Assembly: GCA_016000085.1 (NCBI GenBank)
Contig: JAECRT010000019.1
Coordinates: 10,712 to 58,790 of the forward strand
Length of the DNA stretch: 48,079 bases
Direction: 5' to 3'
From: Sphingomonadaceae bacterium
GTDB taxonomy: Bacteria; Pseudomonadota; Alphaproteobacteria; Sphingomonadales; Sphingomonadaceae
Part shown: positions 6,444 through 14,537 of the stretch, piece by piece
How the letters are laid out: each line of letters starts with the position of its first letter
Position numbering within the stretch: the stretch's first letter is position 1
Notes under the pieces: model-generated
What the model saw: only the letters and a program-made list of their open reading frames with translations
Database searches by the model: none
What the model was told of the DNA's origin: nothing
Program-made: the position numbers and the translations under genes

Positions 6444-8740
6444 GTCGTTCCTAGTAAGGGCAGGCTCCGCAAGCGCTGTCCGGTCCATGTAAAGAGCGCG
6501 TTGGCGATAGCGGGCGCAACCAGCGGCGCGGCCAGATCGCTGACCCCGGCCGGGTCGGCGGTGCTGCGGATCAGTTCCACCGTGACTTCGCCGATATCGC
6601 CAAGGCGCGGCAGGTTCATCCGGCCCAAAATCGCACGCCGGGGCATGCCCCGCTGATAGGGGACGGACGCACCCATGGCATAGGCTAGACCATAGATCAG
6701 GCCGCCTTCAATCTGTTGTCGGGCAATGTCGGGATTGACCTGATCCCCCACATCGACCGCGGCGATGATGCGGTTCACGTTCAGCCGGTCGCCGCTCATC
6801 GCCGCTTCGACCAATACCGCGCCATAGGCGCCGTCCATCATATGTGCGGCGATACCCTGTCCGCTGGCCGCTATGCCCCCCTGCCAGCCGCCCATCGCCG
6901 CCGCCGTCGACAGGCAATGGGCAAGGCGCGGATTGCCACCCAGCATCTGGATGCGAAAGGACATCGCCTCCATCCCCGCCAGATGGGCGAGTTCGTCGAC
7001 AAAGCTTTCGGTGAAGAAGGCGCTGTGCATATGCGCATTGCCCCGCGTGAAGCCGAGCGGCAGGCCGACGTCCGTGGGATAATGATCGATCGCCCAGTTG
7101 GGGATGGCATAGGGCGGCGCCATGCCCGCGACAGCCAACCGGGTCGCCTTGTCCGCCGCACCGGCCATCGCCTCATGCGGCAGCGCGCCATCGGCAATGC
7201 GCGCCCAGGTCTGGCTCATCGCACAGGGCACGGCGACCTTGGCCAGCCAGCCTTCTATCGCGCCGTTGCGCCCCAGTTTGGCCGCCATGCGCGCATGGGC
7301 CGGCGCGCTGGGCCGATCCTGGATGACATCCTCCAGCCGCGACCACAAAAGCTGCACCGGACGGCCCATCTCCCGCGCCAGCAGCGCCGCCTGCACGCCC
7401 GCATCCCAATCCATCCTGCGCCCGAACGATCCGCCCGCGTGCAACGGATAGAGCGTCACCGCGCCTTCCGACAGGCCCAGCGCGTCGGCGATGGCCGCAC
7501 GGGCAAGACCGGGCGCCTGCGTCGCCATCCACACTTCCGCACCATCATCCGTGACGCGGGCCGTGGCGCCCATCGGCTCGATCGCCAGGTGCAGCCCGGC
7601 ATCAACCTGATATTCGCTGGCAAGGATAGTCGCGCCCTCGAACACGGGAAGAAGATCGCCCTGCGCATAGAGTCGCCGACCGGCCGAACCGGAAAAGGCC
7701 GCCTCCAGCGCATCGTCGATGCCCTCGCTGCTCACGGGCTTGCCATGCAGGGTGAAGACCGGATCGGCCAGATCAAGCGCCTTGTTCGCCGCCCACCAGT
7801 TGCTCGCTACCGCCGCCACCCACCGTTCGCGCCGCACCAGCCGCAGGAAGCCGGTCACGCCGCTGGCCGACCGCTCGTCCAGCCCGGCGAGGATCGCGTC
7901 GCCGATCGGCCCCTGCCGGATGGAGGCATAGACCATGTCGGGTAAGCGGATGTCGGCGGTAAAATTATGACTACCGTCTATCTTCGAAGGCGTATCCAGT
8001 CGCGGCAGATCCTGCCCAGAGAGACGCCCGTCCTGCCCCTGGCGAAAGGGCAGAATATCGGGCAGGTCGAATTTGGCCGCGTCGCCCGCAACCTCACCAA
8101 TTTTCAGCCGGCGTTCCGCGCCATCGGTCAGCAGCCCGTCCTGTATATCGCAACTTTCCCAGGCGATGCCCCAGCGCGCCGCCGCCGCCTTGCACAACAG
8201 CACCCGCGCCGCAGCGCCCGCTTCCCGATAGGCGTCGCGGAACATCGGAACGGATGTGCCGCCGCCGGTCAGCATCAATGCGTTGCGGGTCGCATATTGC
8301 CCGATCACCCAGTCGCCCGCATCGCCCATCAACCGCGTCCAGTCGCTCGCCAGCCACTCATGCGCCAACAGCGTGTTGGCGTAGAGCGGGCTGATCGGTG
8401 CGCTCTGCACCGCAATGGTGCGCCAGTCAGCGCCCAGTTCGTCCGCCAATATCTGTGGCAGGACCGTGGTGACACCCTGCCCCGTTTCCGTCTGCGGCAC
8501 GATAACGATGATCTGGCCGGACCGGTCGATCTTCAGGAAGGCGTTGACCACCGTCTCGCCCGAACCGGCGTTGAGGTTGGGCCGATAGTTGCGCGGCCAG
8601 ACGCCCCAGGCGAGCAACAACCCGGCCGCTGCGCCACCGCCCACCAGCAAGGTGCGCCGATTGACGCCCCTGCTATTTGCCAAATCCGGTTTCTTCCGCG
8701 AAATGCGCGCCATATCCGCCTGATAGAGGCGCTTTCCCAC
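6440..8740 (-). CDS. Molybdopterin-binding hydroxylase large subunit (IorB-like)
   Basis: Large subunit of the xanthine-oxidase superfamily, closest in layout to isoquinoline 1-oxidoreductase IorB and membrane aldehyde dehydrogenases; 766 residues. A twin-arginine signal (NRRTLLVGGGAAAGLLLAWG, about 28-47) points to export. Recognisable cofactor segments are ETGQGVTTVLPQILADELGA, HAGGSFGRRMDWDAGVQAAL and GFTRGNAHMHSAFFTESFVD. The usual C-terminal catalytic motif GVGE reads GVSD (residues 732-735), Asp in place of Glu. No 2Fe-2S partner subunit (IorA) is adjacent. The GTG at 8740 or the ATG at 8713 could be the start. The stop overlaps the hemH start. Substrate unknown. Confidence 0.85.
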   Translation of the reverse strand: MGKRLYQADMARISRKKPDLANSRGVNRRTLLVGGGAAAGLLLAWGVWPRNYRPNLNAGSGETVVNAFLKIDRSGQIIVIVPQTETGQGVTTVLPQILADELGADWRTIAVQSAPISPLYANTLLAHEWLASDWTRLMGDAGDWVIGQYATRNALMLTGGGTSVPMFRDAYREAGAAARVLLCKAAAARWGIAWESCDIQDGLLTDGAERRLKIGEVAGDAAKFDLPDILPFRQGQDGRLSGQDLPRLDTPSKIDGSHNFTADIRLPDMVYASIRQGPIGDAILAGLDERSASGVTGFLRLVRRERWVAAVASNWWAANKALDLADPVFTLHGKPVSSEGIDDALEAAFSGSAGRRLYAQGDLLPVFEGATILASEYQVDAGLHLAIEPMGATARVTDDGAEVWMATQAPGLARAAIADALGLSEGAVTLYPLHAGGSFGRRMDWDAGVQAALLAREMGRPVQLLWSRLEDVIQDRPSAPAHARMAAKLGRNGAIEGWLAKVAVPCAMSQTWARIADGALPHEAMAGAADKATRLAVAGMAPPYAIPNWAIDHYPTDVGLPLGFTRGNAHMHSAFFTESFVDELAHLAGMEAMSFRIQMLGGNPRLAHCLSTAAAMGGWQGGIAASGQGIAAHMMDGAYGAVLVEAAMSGDRLNVNRIIAAVDVGDQVNPDIARQQIEGGLIYGLAYAMGASVPYQRGMPRRAILGRMNLPRLGDIGEVTVELIRSTADPAGVSDLAAPLVAPAIANALFTWTGQRLRSLPLLGTT

Positions 8741-8751
8741 GATGCCTAGCG

Positions 8752-9186
8752 TTAATCCGCGCTAACCGGCGCCAAACCCAACCGGCGAATTTCAATGGCG
8801 GGGCAGTGATCCATGACGACCTTCAATCCCGCCGCTTCGGCGCGGGCGGCTGCCGCTTCGTCGACGACGCCCAACTGCATCCATACCGCCTTGGCACCTA
8901 TGGCGATGGCGTCATCCACGACTTCGCCCGCTGCGTCGCTGCGCCGGAAAATGTCGACCATGTCGATCGGCACGCCGATATCGGACAAGCGGCCCCATAC
9001 GAATTCACCGTGAATATGCTCGCCCGCAATCTGCGGATTGACCGGCAGGACACGATAGCCATGGTCCTGCAAGGTCCGCATCACGCCATAGCTGGGCCGG
9101 TCGGGCCGATCCGATATGCCGACGAGCGCGATCGTGCGGATTTCGGCGAGCAAAGCGCCGATGTCCTGCGGGGCGGTTAAGGGCAT
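8752..9186 (-). CDS. CoA-binding domain protein (YccU-like)
   Basis: Cytoplasmic 144-residue protein consisting of one CoA_binding Rossmann fold. The nucleotide-binding segment [20 protein letters not shown] is at about residues 21-40, followed by YRVLPVNPQ and the characteristic [19 protein letters not shown] and AVWMQLGV stretches. The frame is open 17 codons further upstream, but the ATG at 9186 has GGAG 8 bases before it. It opens the minus-strand run leading to the iorB-like gene 11 bases downstream. Family members are widespread; their physiological role is poorly defined, and I do not assign one. Confidence 0.85.
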   Translation of the reverse strand: MPLTAPQDIGALLAEIRTIALVGISDRPDRPSYGVMRTLQDHGYRVLPVNPQIAGEHIHGEFVWGRLSDIGVPIDMVDIFRRSDAAGEVVDDAIAIGAKAVWMQLGVVDEAAAARAEAAGLKVVMDHCPAIEIRRLGLAPVSAD

Positions 9187-9276
9187 GATCGATCTCCGTT
9201 GGTCTGGCTGCATCGATGAGGACGCCGCCGGGCGCAAGACGTTCCCTCCGCATCGGCTTTATAGTAGCTAAATCGC

Positions 9277-9735
9277 ATGTTCGCGATCCGACATGATGAC
9301 CTCACCGGCGCGCCCACGCGCGCGCTGCTGGCGCTGCACCTGGCGGGAATGCAGGCGCATTCCCCGATCGATGGCGTGTTCGCGCTCGACCTGTCGGGAC
9401 TGCAAAGCCCGGACGTCATCGTGTGGACGTTATGGGACGGGTCCGTGATAGCGGGCATCGCAGCGCTGCGGACGATCACGCCCGGCCATAGCGAAATCAA
9501 ATCGATGCGCACCCATCCCGATCATCTGCGCAGGGGCGTGGCGGCCACGCTGCTGCGCCACATCATCGAACAGGCACGGGCGCACGGCATGATCCGGCTG
9601 AGTCTGGAAACCGGCAGCGGCCCGGCCTTCGAACCGGCGGTCGCCCTCTATCGCAGCCATGGCTTTGTCGATGGCGGCGCATTTGGCGATTATGTGCAGA
9701 GCAGGTTCAACCAATTTCTGCATCGCACGCTATAA
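9277..9735 (+). CDS. GNAT family N-acetyltransferase
   Basis: Single-domain acetyl-CoA-dependent N-acetyltransferase of 152 residues. The core acetyl-CoA loop is in IKSMRTHPDHLRRGVAATLL (residues about 74-93), followed by the beta-5/alpha-4 segment MIRLSLETGSGPAFEPAVAL and YRSHGFVDGG. It resembles the YsnE/PhnO-like group; the acceptor is unknown. A TATAGT box at 9260-9265 lies close before the start, without a clear -35. The stop abuts the stop of mrp, so the two genes converge with no spacer and no visible terminator. It is divergent from the CoA-binding protein gene. Confidence 0.88.
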   Translation: MFAIRHDDLTGAPTRALLALHLAGMQAHSPIDGVFALDLSGLQSPDVIVWTLWDGSVIAGIAALRTITPGHSEIKSMRTHPDHLRRGVAATLLRHIIEQARAHGMIRLSLETGSGPAFEPAVALYRSHGFVDGGAFGDYVQSRFNQFLHRTL

Positions 9736-10692
9736 TCAGGCGAACCAGTCGGCGACCTTCTGGGCGATGGCACGGAAGATATCGGCATGTTCGCCTTCGC
9801 CCGCCGCGGGAGGATCACCCGCATCGGACCGACGGCGAATATCGATGGCCAACGGCACCCGGCCCAGGAACGGCATCGTCATTTCACCCGCTACCGCTTC
9901 GGCGCCGCCCACGCCGAACGGATCGGAGACTTCGCCGCAATGGGGGCAGGCATAGCCCGCCATATTTTCCACAAGCCCGATCAGCGGCACGCCCGCCTGA
10001 TTGAACAGGCTGACCGCGCGCGTCGCGTCGATCAGCGCCAGATCCTGCGGCGTGGAGACGATCACAGCGCCCGCAGGCTTGTGCTTCTGAACCATGGTCA
10101 GCTGGATGTCGCCCGTGCCGGGTGGCATGTCGACGACCAGCAATTCCGTCTCGCCCCAATCGGCGTCGATCAGTTGCGACAGGGCATTGCCGACCATCGG
10201 CCCGCGCCACGCCAGCGCCTTGCCCGGTTCGACCAGATGCGCCATCGACAGCATCGGAATGCCCAGGGTGCCGGTAACCGGGATCAGCTTTTTCTCACGC
10301 GCTTGCGGTTTTTGATCTTCGCTGCCCATCAGCCGCGCCTGCGACGGGCCGTAAATATCCGCATCGACCAGCCCGACGCGGTGCCCCAGCCGATGGAGCG
10401 CGACGGCCAGGTTGGCCGACAATGTCGATTTGCCGACCCCACCCTTGCCCGACGCCACGGCGATGATGCGCAGCGGTCGCCGTTCGGCCGTCATCGCGAT
10501 GCGGACGTCGCTTACCCCTACCACGGTCAGGCCGCCCTCGCGGATCGCGGCGGCCAGTCCGTCGCGCTTCTCAGGCGAAAGTCCGCCCACATCTAGCGCC
10601 AATGTCATCACCCCTTCCTTGACGCGCGGAGTACTCGCGCGACCATCGGTCAGGGCTGTCAGGCGGGCGGCGAAATCGGCAAGATCGGTCAT
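9736..10692 (-). CDS. mrp: Mrp/NBP35-family Fe-S carrier ATPase (ApbC)
   Basis: P-loop ATPase that binds and transfers Fe-S clusters in the cytoplasm; 318 residues. An N-terminal MIP18-like (DUF59-type) region of about 70 residues precedes the deviant Walker A SGKGGVGKST (81-90), VDADIYGPSQ (110-119) and VDMPPGTGDIQLT. The C-terminal cluster-binding CPHC (Cys249, Cys252) follows VENMAGYA. It stands alone on the minus strand, divergent from hflK with 74 bases between the starts. That spacer must hold both promoters. Only one residue region is unusual for the family: the N-terminal domain lacks an evident cysteine. Confidence 0.93.
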   Translation of the reverse strand: MTDLADFAARLTALTDGRASTPRVKEGVMTLALDVGGLSPEKRDGLAAAIREGGLTVVGVSDVRIAMTAERRPLRIIAVASGKGGVGKSTLSANLAVALHRLGHRVGLVDADIYGPSQARLMGSEDQKPQAREKKLIPVTGTLGIPMLSMAHLVEPGKALAWRGPMVGNALSQLIDADWGETELLVVDMPPGTGDIQLTMVQKHKPAGAVIVSTPQDLALIDATRAVSLFNQAGVPLIGLVENMAGYACPHCGEVSDPFGVGGAEAVAGEMTMPFLGRVPLAIDIRRRSDAGDPPAAGEGEHADIFRAIAQKVADWFA

Positions 10693-10766
10693 GGCGACGC
10701 CCTGTAGGAAATAATCGCAGCCATTGGCACTGTTTTTCGTGAAAAAGCCTTCCTATAGAAGGTGCC

Positions 10767-11909
10767 ATGAAAAGAATATTCGGGTGGATGCCCGGCATCG
10801 CAAGCATGACGCAAGGCCCCTGGGGCGGCAAGAATGACGGGCCGGAGGGTTCCGGCGGCAAGGGACGGGGCGACGATGGTGGCCCGCGCAACCCCTGGAC
10901 CCAGCCGTCGCGCCCCACCGGGGCCAAGGGTCCGTCCGCCATTGAGGAACTGCTGCGTCGCGGTCGCGAGAGCTTTGGCCAGGGCGGCGGCGGTGGCGGC
11001 TTTGGCGGTCTGCCCCCTCGCGCGTCCGGCAAGGCGCTGTGGCCGATTGCGATCGGCATCGTCCTGATATTGTGGTTGGCCCTGACCTGTTTCCACCGCG
11101 TTGGCCCGCAGGAACGCGGCGTCGTGACGTTCCTGGGCAAATATAGCCGCACGCTGTCGCCGGGTATCAGCCTGACCCTGCCCGCGCCGCTGGAAAATGT
11201 GGCGACCGTGGACGTCGAGGAAATCCGCACCATCGACATCGGCTCCGCCAGTGCGGAGAGCGAAAATCTGGTGCTGACCGGTGACCAGAACATCATCGAC
11301 CTCGCTTATTCGGTGCGCTGGAACATCCGCAACCCGGAACTTTATCTGTTCCAGTTGTCCGATCCCGATGCGTCCGTGCGCGAAGTCGCCGAAAGCGCCA
11401 TGCGATCCGTGCTGGCCAGCGTCAGCCTGGACGATGCGCTGGGCGCAGGCCGCACCGCGATCGAACAGCAAGTCGAGCAGCGGATGCAGGAAATATTGGA
11501 TGGCTACCGTTCGGGCATCCGTATTCAGGGCATCGCTATCAAGCAGGCCGATCCGCCAACCGCCGTCAACGATGCGTTCAAGGCCGTGTCCGCCGCGCAG
11601 CAGACGGCGCAGACCTACCTCAACGAAGCGCGCGCCGCCGCGCAACAGGTGACCGCCAAGGCACAGGGTGAGGCCGCGTCCTTCGACAAGGTCTATGAGC
11701 AATATAAGCTGTCACCCGAAGTGACCCGTCGCCGTATGTATTATGAAACCATGGAGGGCGTTTTGTCGAACGTCGACAAGACCATCGTCGAAGGTAACAA
11801 TGTGACGCCCTATCTGCCCTTGCCCGAACTCAAGCGCCGGGCGCAGCCAGCGGCCCCGGCACAGGGCACGTCGCCCCAGGGCGCGTCGAACGCGACGGAG
11901 GGCCAGTAA
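10767..11909 (+). CDS. hflK: FtsH protease modulator HflK
   Basis: Inner-membrane SPFH-domain protein of 380 residues that, with HflC, forms a periplasmic-side cage around the FtsH protease. A Gly/Pro-rich cytoplasmic N-terminus of about 85 residues (GGKNDGPEGSGGKGRGDDGG) precedes one transmembrane helix at about 91-111 (ALWPIAIGIVLILWLALTCF). The SPFH/band-7 domain starts RVGPQERGVVTFLGKYSRTL, and an alanine/glutamine-rich helical region (AAQQTAQTYLNEARAAAQQV) follows, typical of HflK. It is first in the hflK-hflC operon, one base before hflC, divergent from mrp. Confidence 0.95.
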   Translation: MKRIFGWMPGIASMTQGPWGGKNDGPEGSGGKGRGDDGGPRNPWTQPSRPTGAKGPSAIEELLRRGRESFGQGGGGGGFGGLPPRASGKALWPIAIGIVLILWLALTCFHRVGPQERGVVTFLGKYSRTLSPGISLTLPAPLENVATVDVEEIRTIDIGSASAESENLVLTGDQNIIDLAYSVRWNIRNPELYLFQLSDPDASVREVAESAMRSVLASVSLDDALGAGRTAIEQQVEQRMQEILDGYRSGIRIQGIAIKQADPPTAVNDAFKAVSAAQQTAQTYLNEARAAAQQVTAKAQGEAASFDKVYEQYKLSPEVTRRRMYYETMEGVLSNVDKTIVEGNNVTPYLPLPELKRRAQPAAPAQGTSPQGASNATEGQ

Positions 11910-11910
11910 C

Positions 11911-12747
11911 ATGCGCCATCCCATAGCTATCGCGCTCGCCATCCTGGCGCTGTTGATCATCGTCGGCAGCACCATCACCATCGTTCCGGAAACACGGCAG
12001 GGCGTGATCGTGCGCTTTGGCGATCCCAAGGCGATCATCAACCGCTATCGCGCGAACGAACAATTCGGCAAGACCGGCGCGGGCGTCATCCTGCGCGTGC
12101 CCTTCGTCGACCAGATCGTCTGGATCGACAAGCGCGTCCTGTCGGTCGAAATGGAGCGGCAACAGGTGTTGTCGACCGACCAGTTGCGGTTGCAGGTCGA
12201 TGCCTTCGCCCGCTATCGCATCGTCGATCCGTTGCGCATGTATATCGCCGCGGGCAATGAGGAACGCGTCTCCGAAGCACTGCGCCCGATCCTGGGTTCC
12301 GCGCTGCGCAACGAACTGGGCAAGCGGCCCTTCGCTGCGCTGCTCAGCCCCGAACGGGGTCAGGTGATGCAGAACATCGAGGCCGGACTTGACCGGGTCG
12401 CTCGCCAATATGGCGCGGAAATCGTCGACGTGCGGATCAAGCGCGCCGATCTGCCCGACGGCACGCCGCTGGAAAGCGCCTTCACCCGCATGCGTACCGC
12501 GCGCGAGCAGGAAGCGCTGACGATCCGTGCGCAGGGCGCCAAGCAGGCACAGATCATCCGGGCCGAAGCCGACGCCAACGCCGCACGCATCTATGCCGAA
12601 AGCTATGGCAAAGACCCGTCCTTCTACGATTTCTACCGCGCCATGCAGAGCTATCGCTACACCTTCGCACCCGATAAAACGGGCCAGACCAACATCATCC
12701 TGTCGCCGAACAACGAGTTTTTGCAGCAGTTCCAGGGACGGCGTTAA
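11911..12747 (+). CDS. hflC: FtsH protease modulator HflC
   Basis: Partner of HflK, 278 residues, with an N-terminal membrane anchor (IAIALAILALLIIVGSTITI) and a SPFH domain that starts VPETRQGVIVRFGDPKAIIN. The helical segment with RMRTAREQEALTIRAQGAKQ and the C-terminal KDPSFYDFYRAMQSYRYTF are typical of HflC. The start follows the hflK stop after one base, with GGAGGG about 8 bases upstream inside hflK, so the two subunits are probably translated together. The next gene, degP, is another protein quality-control factor, but a candidate promoter lies between them. Confidence 0.95.
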   Translation: MRHPIAIALAILALLIIVGSTITIVPETRQGVIVRFGDPKAIINRYRANEQFGKTGAGVILRVPFVDQIVWIDKRVLSVEMERQQVLSTDQLRLQVDAFARYRIVDPLRMYIAAGNEERVSEALRPILGSALRNELGKRPFAALLSPERGQVMQNIEAGLDRVARQYGAEIVDVRIKRADLPDGTPLESAFTRMRTAREQEALTIRAQGAKQAQIIRAEADANAARIYAESYGKDPSFYDFYRAMQSYRYTFAPDKTGQTNIILSPNNEFLQQFQGRR

Positions 12748-12766
12748 GCCGTTCCGACATCATTAC

Positions 12767-12792
12767 GGAACCAGCGTCATTCAATGAGGGTT
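12767..12792 (+). promoter_or_regulatory. Candidate EcfG-type (general stress) promoter for degP
   Basis: GGAAC at 12767-12771 is followed after 17 bases by GGTT (12789-12792). The alphaproteobacterial general stress sigma factor EcfG recognises GGAAC-N16/17-CGTT, so only the first base of the -10 differs. It lies 83 bases before the degP GTG, in the only spacer between hflC and degP. A short inverted repeat, GTTCCG-N9-CGGAAC (12751-12771), includes the -35. The match is short, so it remains an inference. Confidence 0.42.
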
Positions 12793-12874
12793 AAGGGAAG
12801 GCGGCGCATTTCAAGGCTCCCCTGAGAGTCCCGCCTTTCCACCCCCTTCGCAGTTCATGAGAGGACCGTCACGA

Positions 12875-14380
12875 GTGCGTTACGCTTATGCCATTACCGG
12901 TGCCCTGCTGCTCGGCGGCACCGCCATTGCCGTCACCAGTTCCAATGTTGGCGCCCAGACCGCACAGAATGAGGCCCTGCAAGCCGCTGCCCCGGTTGGC
13001 GCGCCCGCAAGCCTCGCCGACATGGTCGAAAAGCTGCAACCCGCAGTCGTGAACATCTCGACCAAGCAGCGGGTTCAGGTCCAGAACCCGTTCGCCGGCA
13101 CCCCTTTTGGCGATCTGTTCGGTCAGGGTCAGGGACAAGGCGGCCGCCCGCAAACGCGGCAGGCGCAGTCGCTTGGCTCTGGCTTCCTGATCTCGGCTGA
13201 TGGCTATATCGTCACCAACAATCATGTCGTGTCCGCCGGTGCGGAAGGCGCCAGCGTCGATTCGATCACGGTGACGCTGACGAACAAGGAAGAATATCCT
13301 GCCAAGCTGATCGGCCGCGACCCCGCAACCGATCTGGCCGTGCTGAAGATCGAATCGACCAAGCCCCTGCCCTTCGTCAAGTTCGGCGACAGCAGCAAGG
13401 CGCGCGTGGGCGACTGGGTCGTCGCGATCGGCAACCCCTTCGCTTTGTCGGGTACGGTCACGGCGGGCATCATATCGGCGCTGCATCGTGGCACCGGCGG
13501 CACCTATGACAAGTTCATCCAGACCGATGCGTCGATCAACCAGGGCAACTCCGGCGGCCCGATGTTCGACATGCGCGGCAACGTGATCGGCATCAACAGC
13601 CAGATTCTGTCGCCATCGGGCGGCAATGTCGGCATCGGCTTTGCCATCCCGTCCGAACAGGCCGCACCGATCGTCGACACGCTGCGCAAGGGTCAGAGCA
13701 TCAAGCGCGGCTATCTGGGCGTGCAGATCAGCCCGCTGGGCGAAGATCTGGCCGATTCGCTTGGCCTTGCCAAGAATCGCGGCGAGTTCGTGCAGGGCGT
13801 CGAGCCGGGCAAGGGCGCGGAGAAGGCTGGGATCAAGGCAGGCGATGTGATCGTCAGCGTTGCCGGTCAGGAAGTGACCGTCGACCAGAATCTGTCCTCG
13901 ATCGTGGCAAATCAGCCGATCGGGGCCAAGGTGCCGATTGTGCTGCTGCGCAATGGCCAGCGCACGACCGTCACCGCCATCGTTGGTGAGCGGCCGTCCG
14001 AGGATGAACTGAACAGCTTCGCTCCGCAGCAGGATGAAGATTTCAGCCAGCAGGACCAGAATCCCGGTCAGGCGACGACCCAGACGCTCGGCATTTCGGC
14101 AATCCCGTTGACGCCCGGCATCATCCGCCAGTTGGGCGTGGCAGCCGATACACGCGGCGTCGTCATCACGGCGGTCGATGGATCGACCGACGCTGGCGCC
14201 AAGGGTCTGCGTCGCGGCGATGTCATCATCACCGCCAACAACAAGCCGGTCGCAAGCCAGGCGGAACTGGATGCCCAGACCAAGGCCGTTGCAAGCCAGG
14301 GTCGTAACGCCATCCTGCTCCAGGTGCTGCGTCGTGGCCAACAGCCGATCTTCCTGCCGGTACGCCTGCGGGATAAGTAA
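12875..14380 (+). CDS. degP: Do-family periplasmic serine endoprotease (DegP/HtrA)
   Basis: Periplasmic chaperone-protease of 501 residues. The signal peptide MRYAYAITGALLLGGTAIAV is cleaved near NVGAQ-TA. The trypsin-like domain has the catalytic triad His117 (TNNHVVSAG), Asp153 (ATDLAVLKIE) and Ser226 (GNSGGP), followed by two PDZ domains (about 265-355 and 400-495; YLGVQISPLG and GVVITAVDGSTDAGAKGLRR). I chose the GTG at 12875 because GAGAGGA lies 9 bases before it and it gives a normal signal peptide; an ATG at 12857 adds six residues. A stress-type promoter candidate precedes it, and a sphingomonad repeat with a T-run follows. Confidence 0.94.
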   Translation: MRYAYAITGALLLGGTAIAVTSSNVGAQTAQNEALQAAAPVGAPASLADMVEKLQPAVVNISTKQRVQVQNPFAGTPFGDLFGQGQGQGGRPQTRQAQSLGSGFLISADGYIVTNNHVVSAGAEGASVDSITVTLTNKEEYPAKLIGRDPATDLAVLKIESTKPLPFVKFGDSSKARVGDWVVAIGNPFALSGTVTAGIISALHRGTGGTYDKFIQTDASINQGNSGGPMFDMRGNVIGINSQILSPSGGNVGIGFAIPSEQAAPIVDTLRKGQSIKRGYLGVQISPLGEDLADSLGLAKNRGEFVQGVEPGKGAEKAGIKAGDVIVSVAGQEVTVDQNLSSIVANQPIGAKVPIVLLRNGQRTTVTAIVGERPSEDELNSFAPQQDEDFSQQDQNPGQATTQTLGISAIPLTPGIIRQLGVAADTRGVVITAVDGSTDAGAKGLRRGDVIITANNKPVASQAELDAQTKAVASQGRNAILLQVLRRGQQPIFLPVRLRDK

Positions 14381-14434
14381 GCGGCGCTTGCCGGAATGCG
14401 TCCCTACTCTGTAGGGTGGGGACGCCATATCAGA

Positions 14435-14519
14435 CCCGTTCGGGCTGAGCGTGTCGAAATCCTGTTCTTCTTTGTGATGAAGGAAGGCTCCTTCGACAGG
14501 TTCAGGGCGGACGGGTTTC
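14435..14519 (+). repeat. Sphingomonad inverted-repeat element acting as likely degP terminator
   Basis: Two imperfectly complementary arms of about 26 bases, 14435-14460 (starting CCCGTTCGGGCTGAGC) and 14490-14515 (CCTTCGACAGGTTCAGGG onward), enclose a 29-base loop. I recognise the arm type, GGGCTGAGC-TGTCGAA, from repeated intergenic palindromes scattered through sphingomonad genomes. The second arm runs into TTTCTTTTTT, so on the plus strand it has the form of an intrinsic terminator after degP. The DUF853 gene starts 19 bases later. Confidence 0.68.
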
Positions 14520-14537
14520 TTTTTTGGGGAGTTCCAT

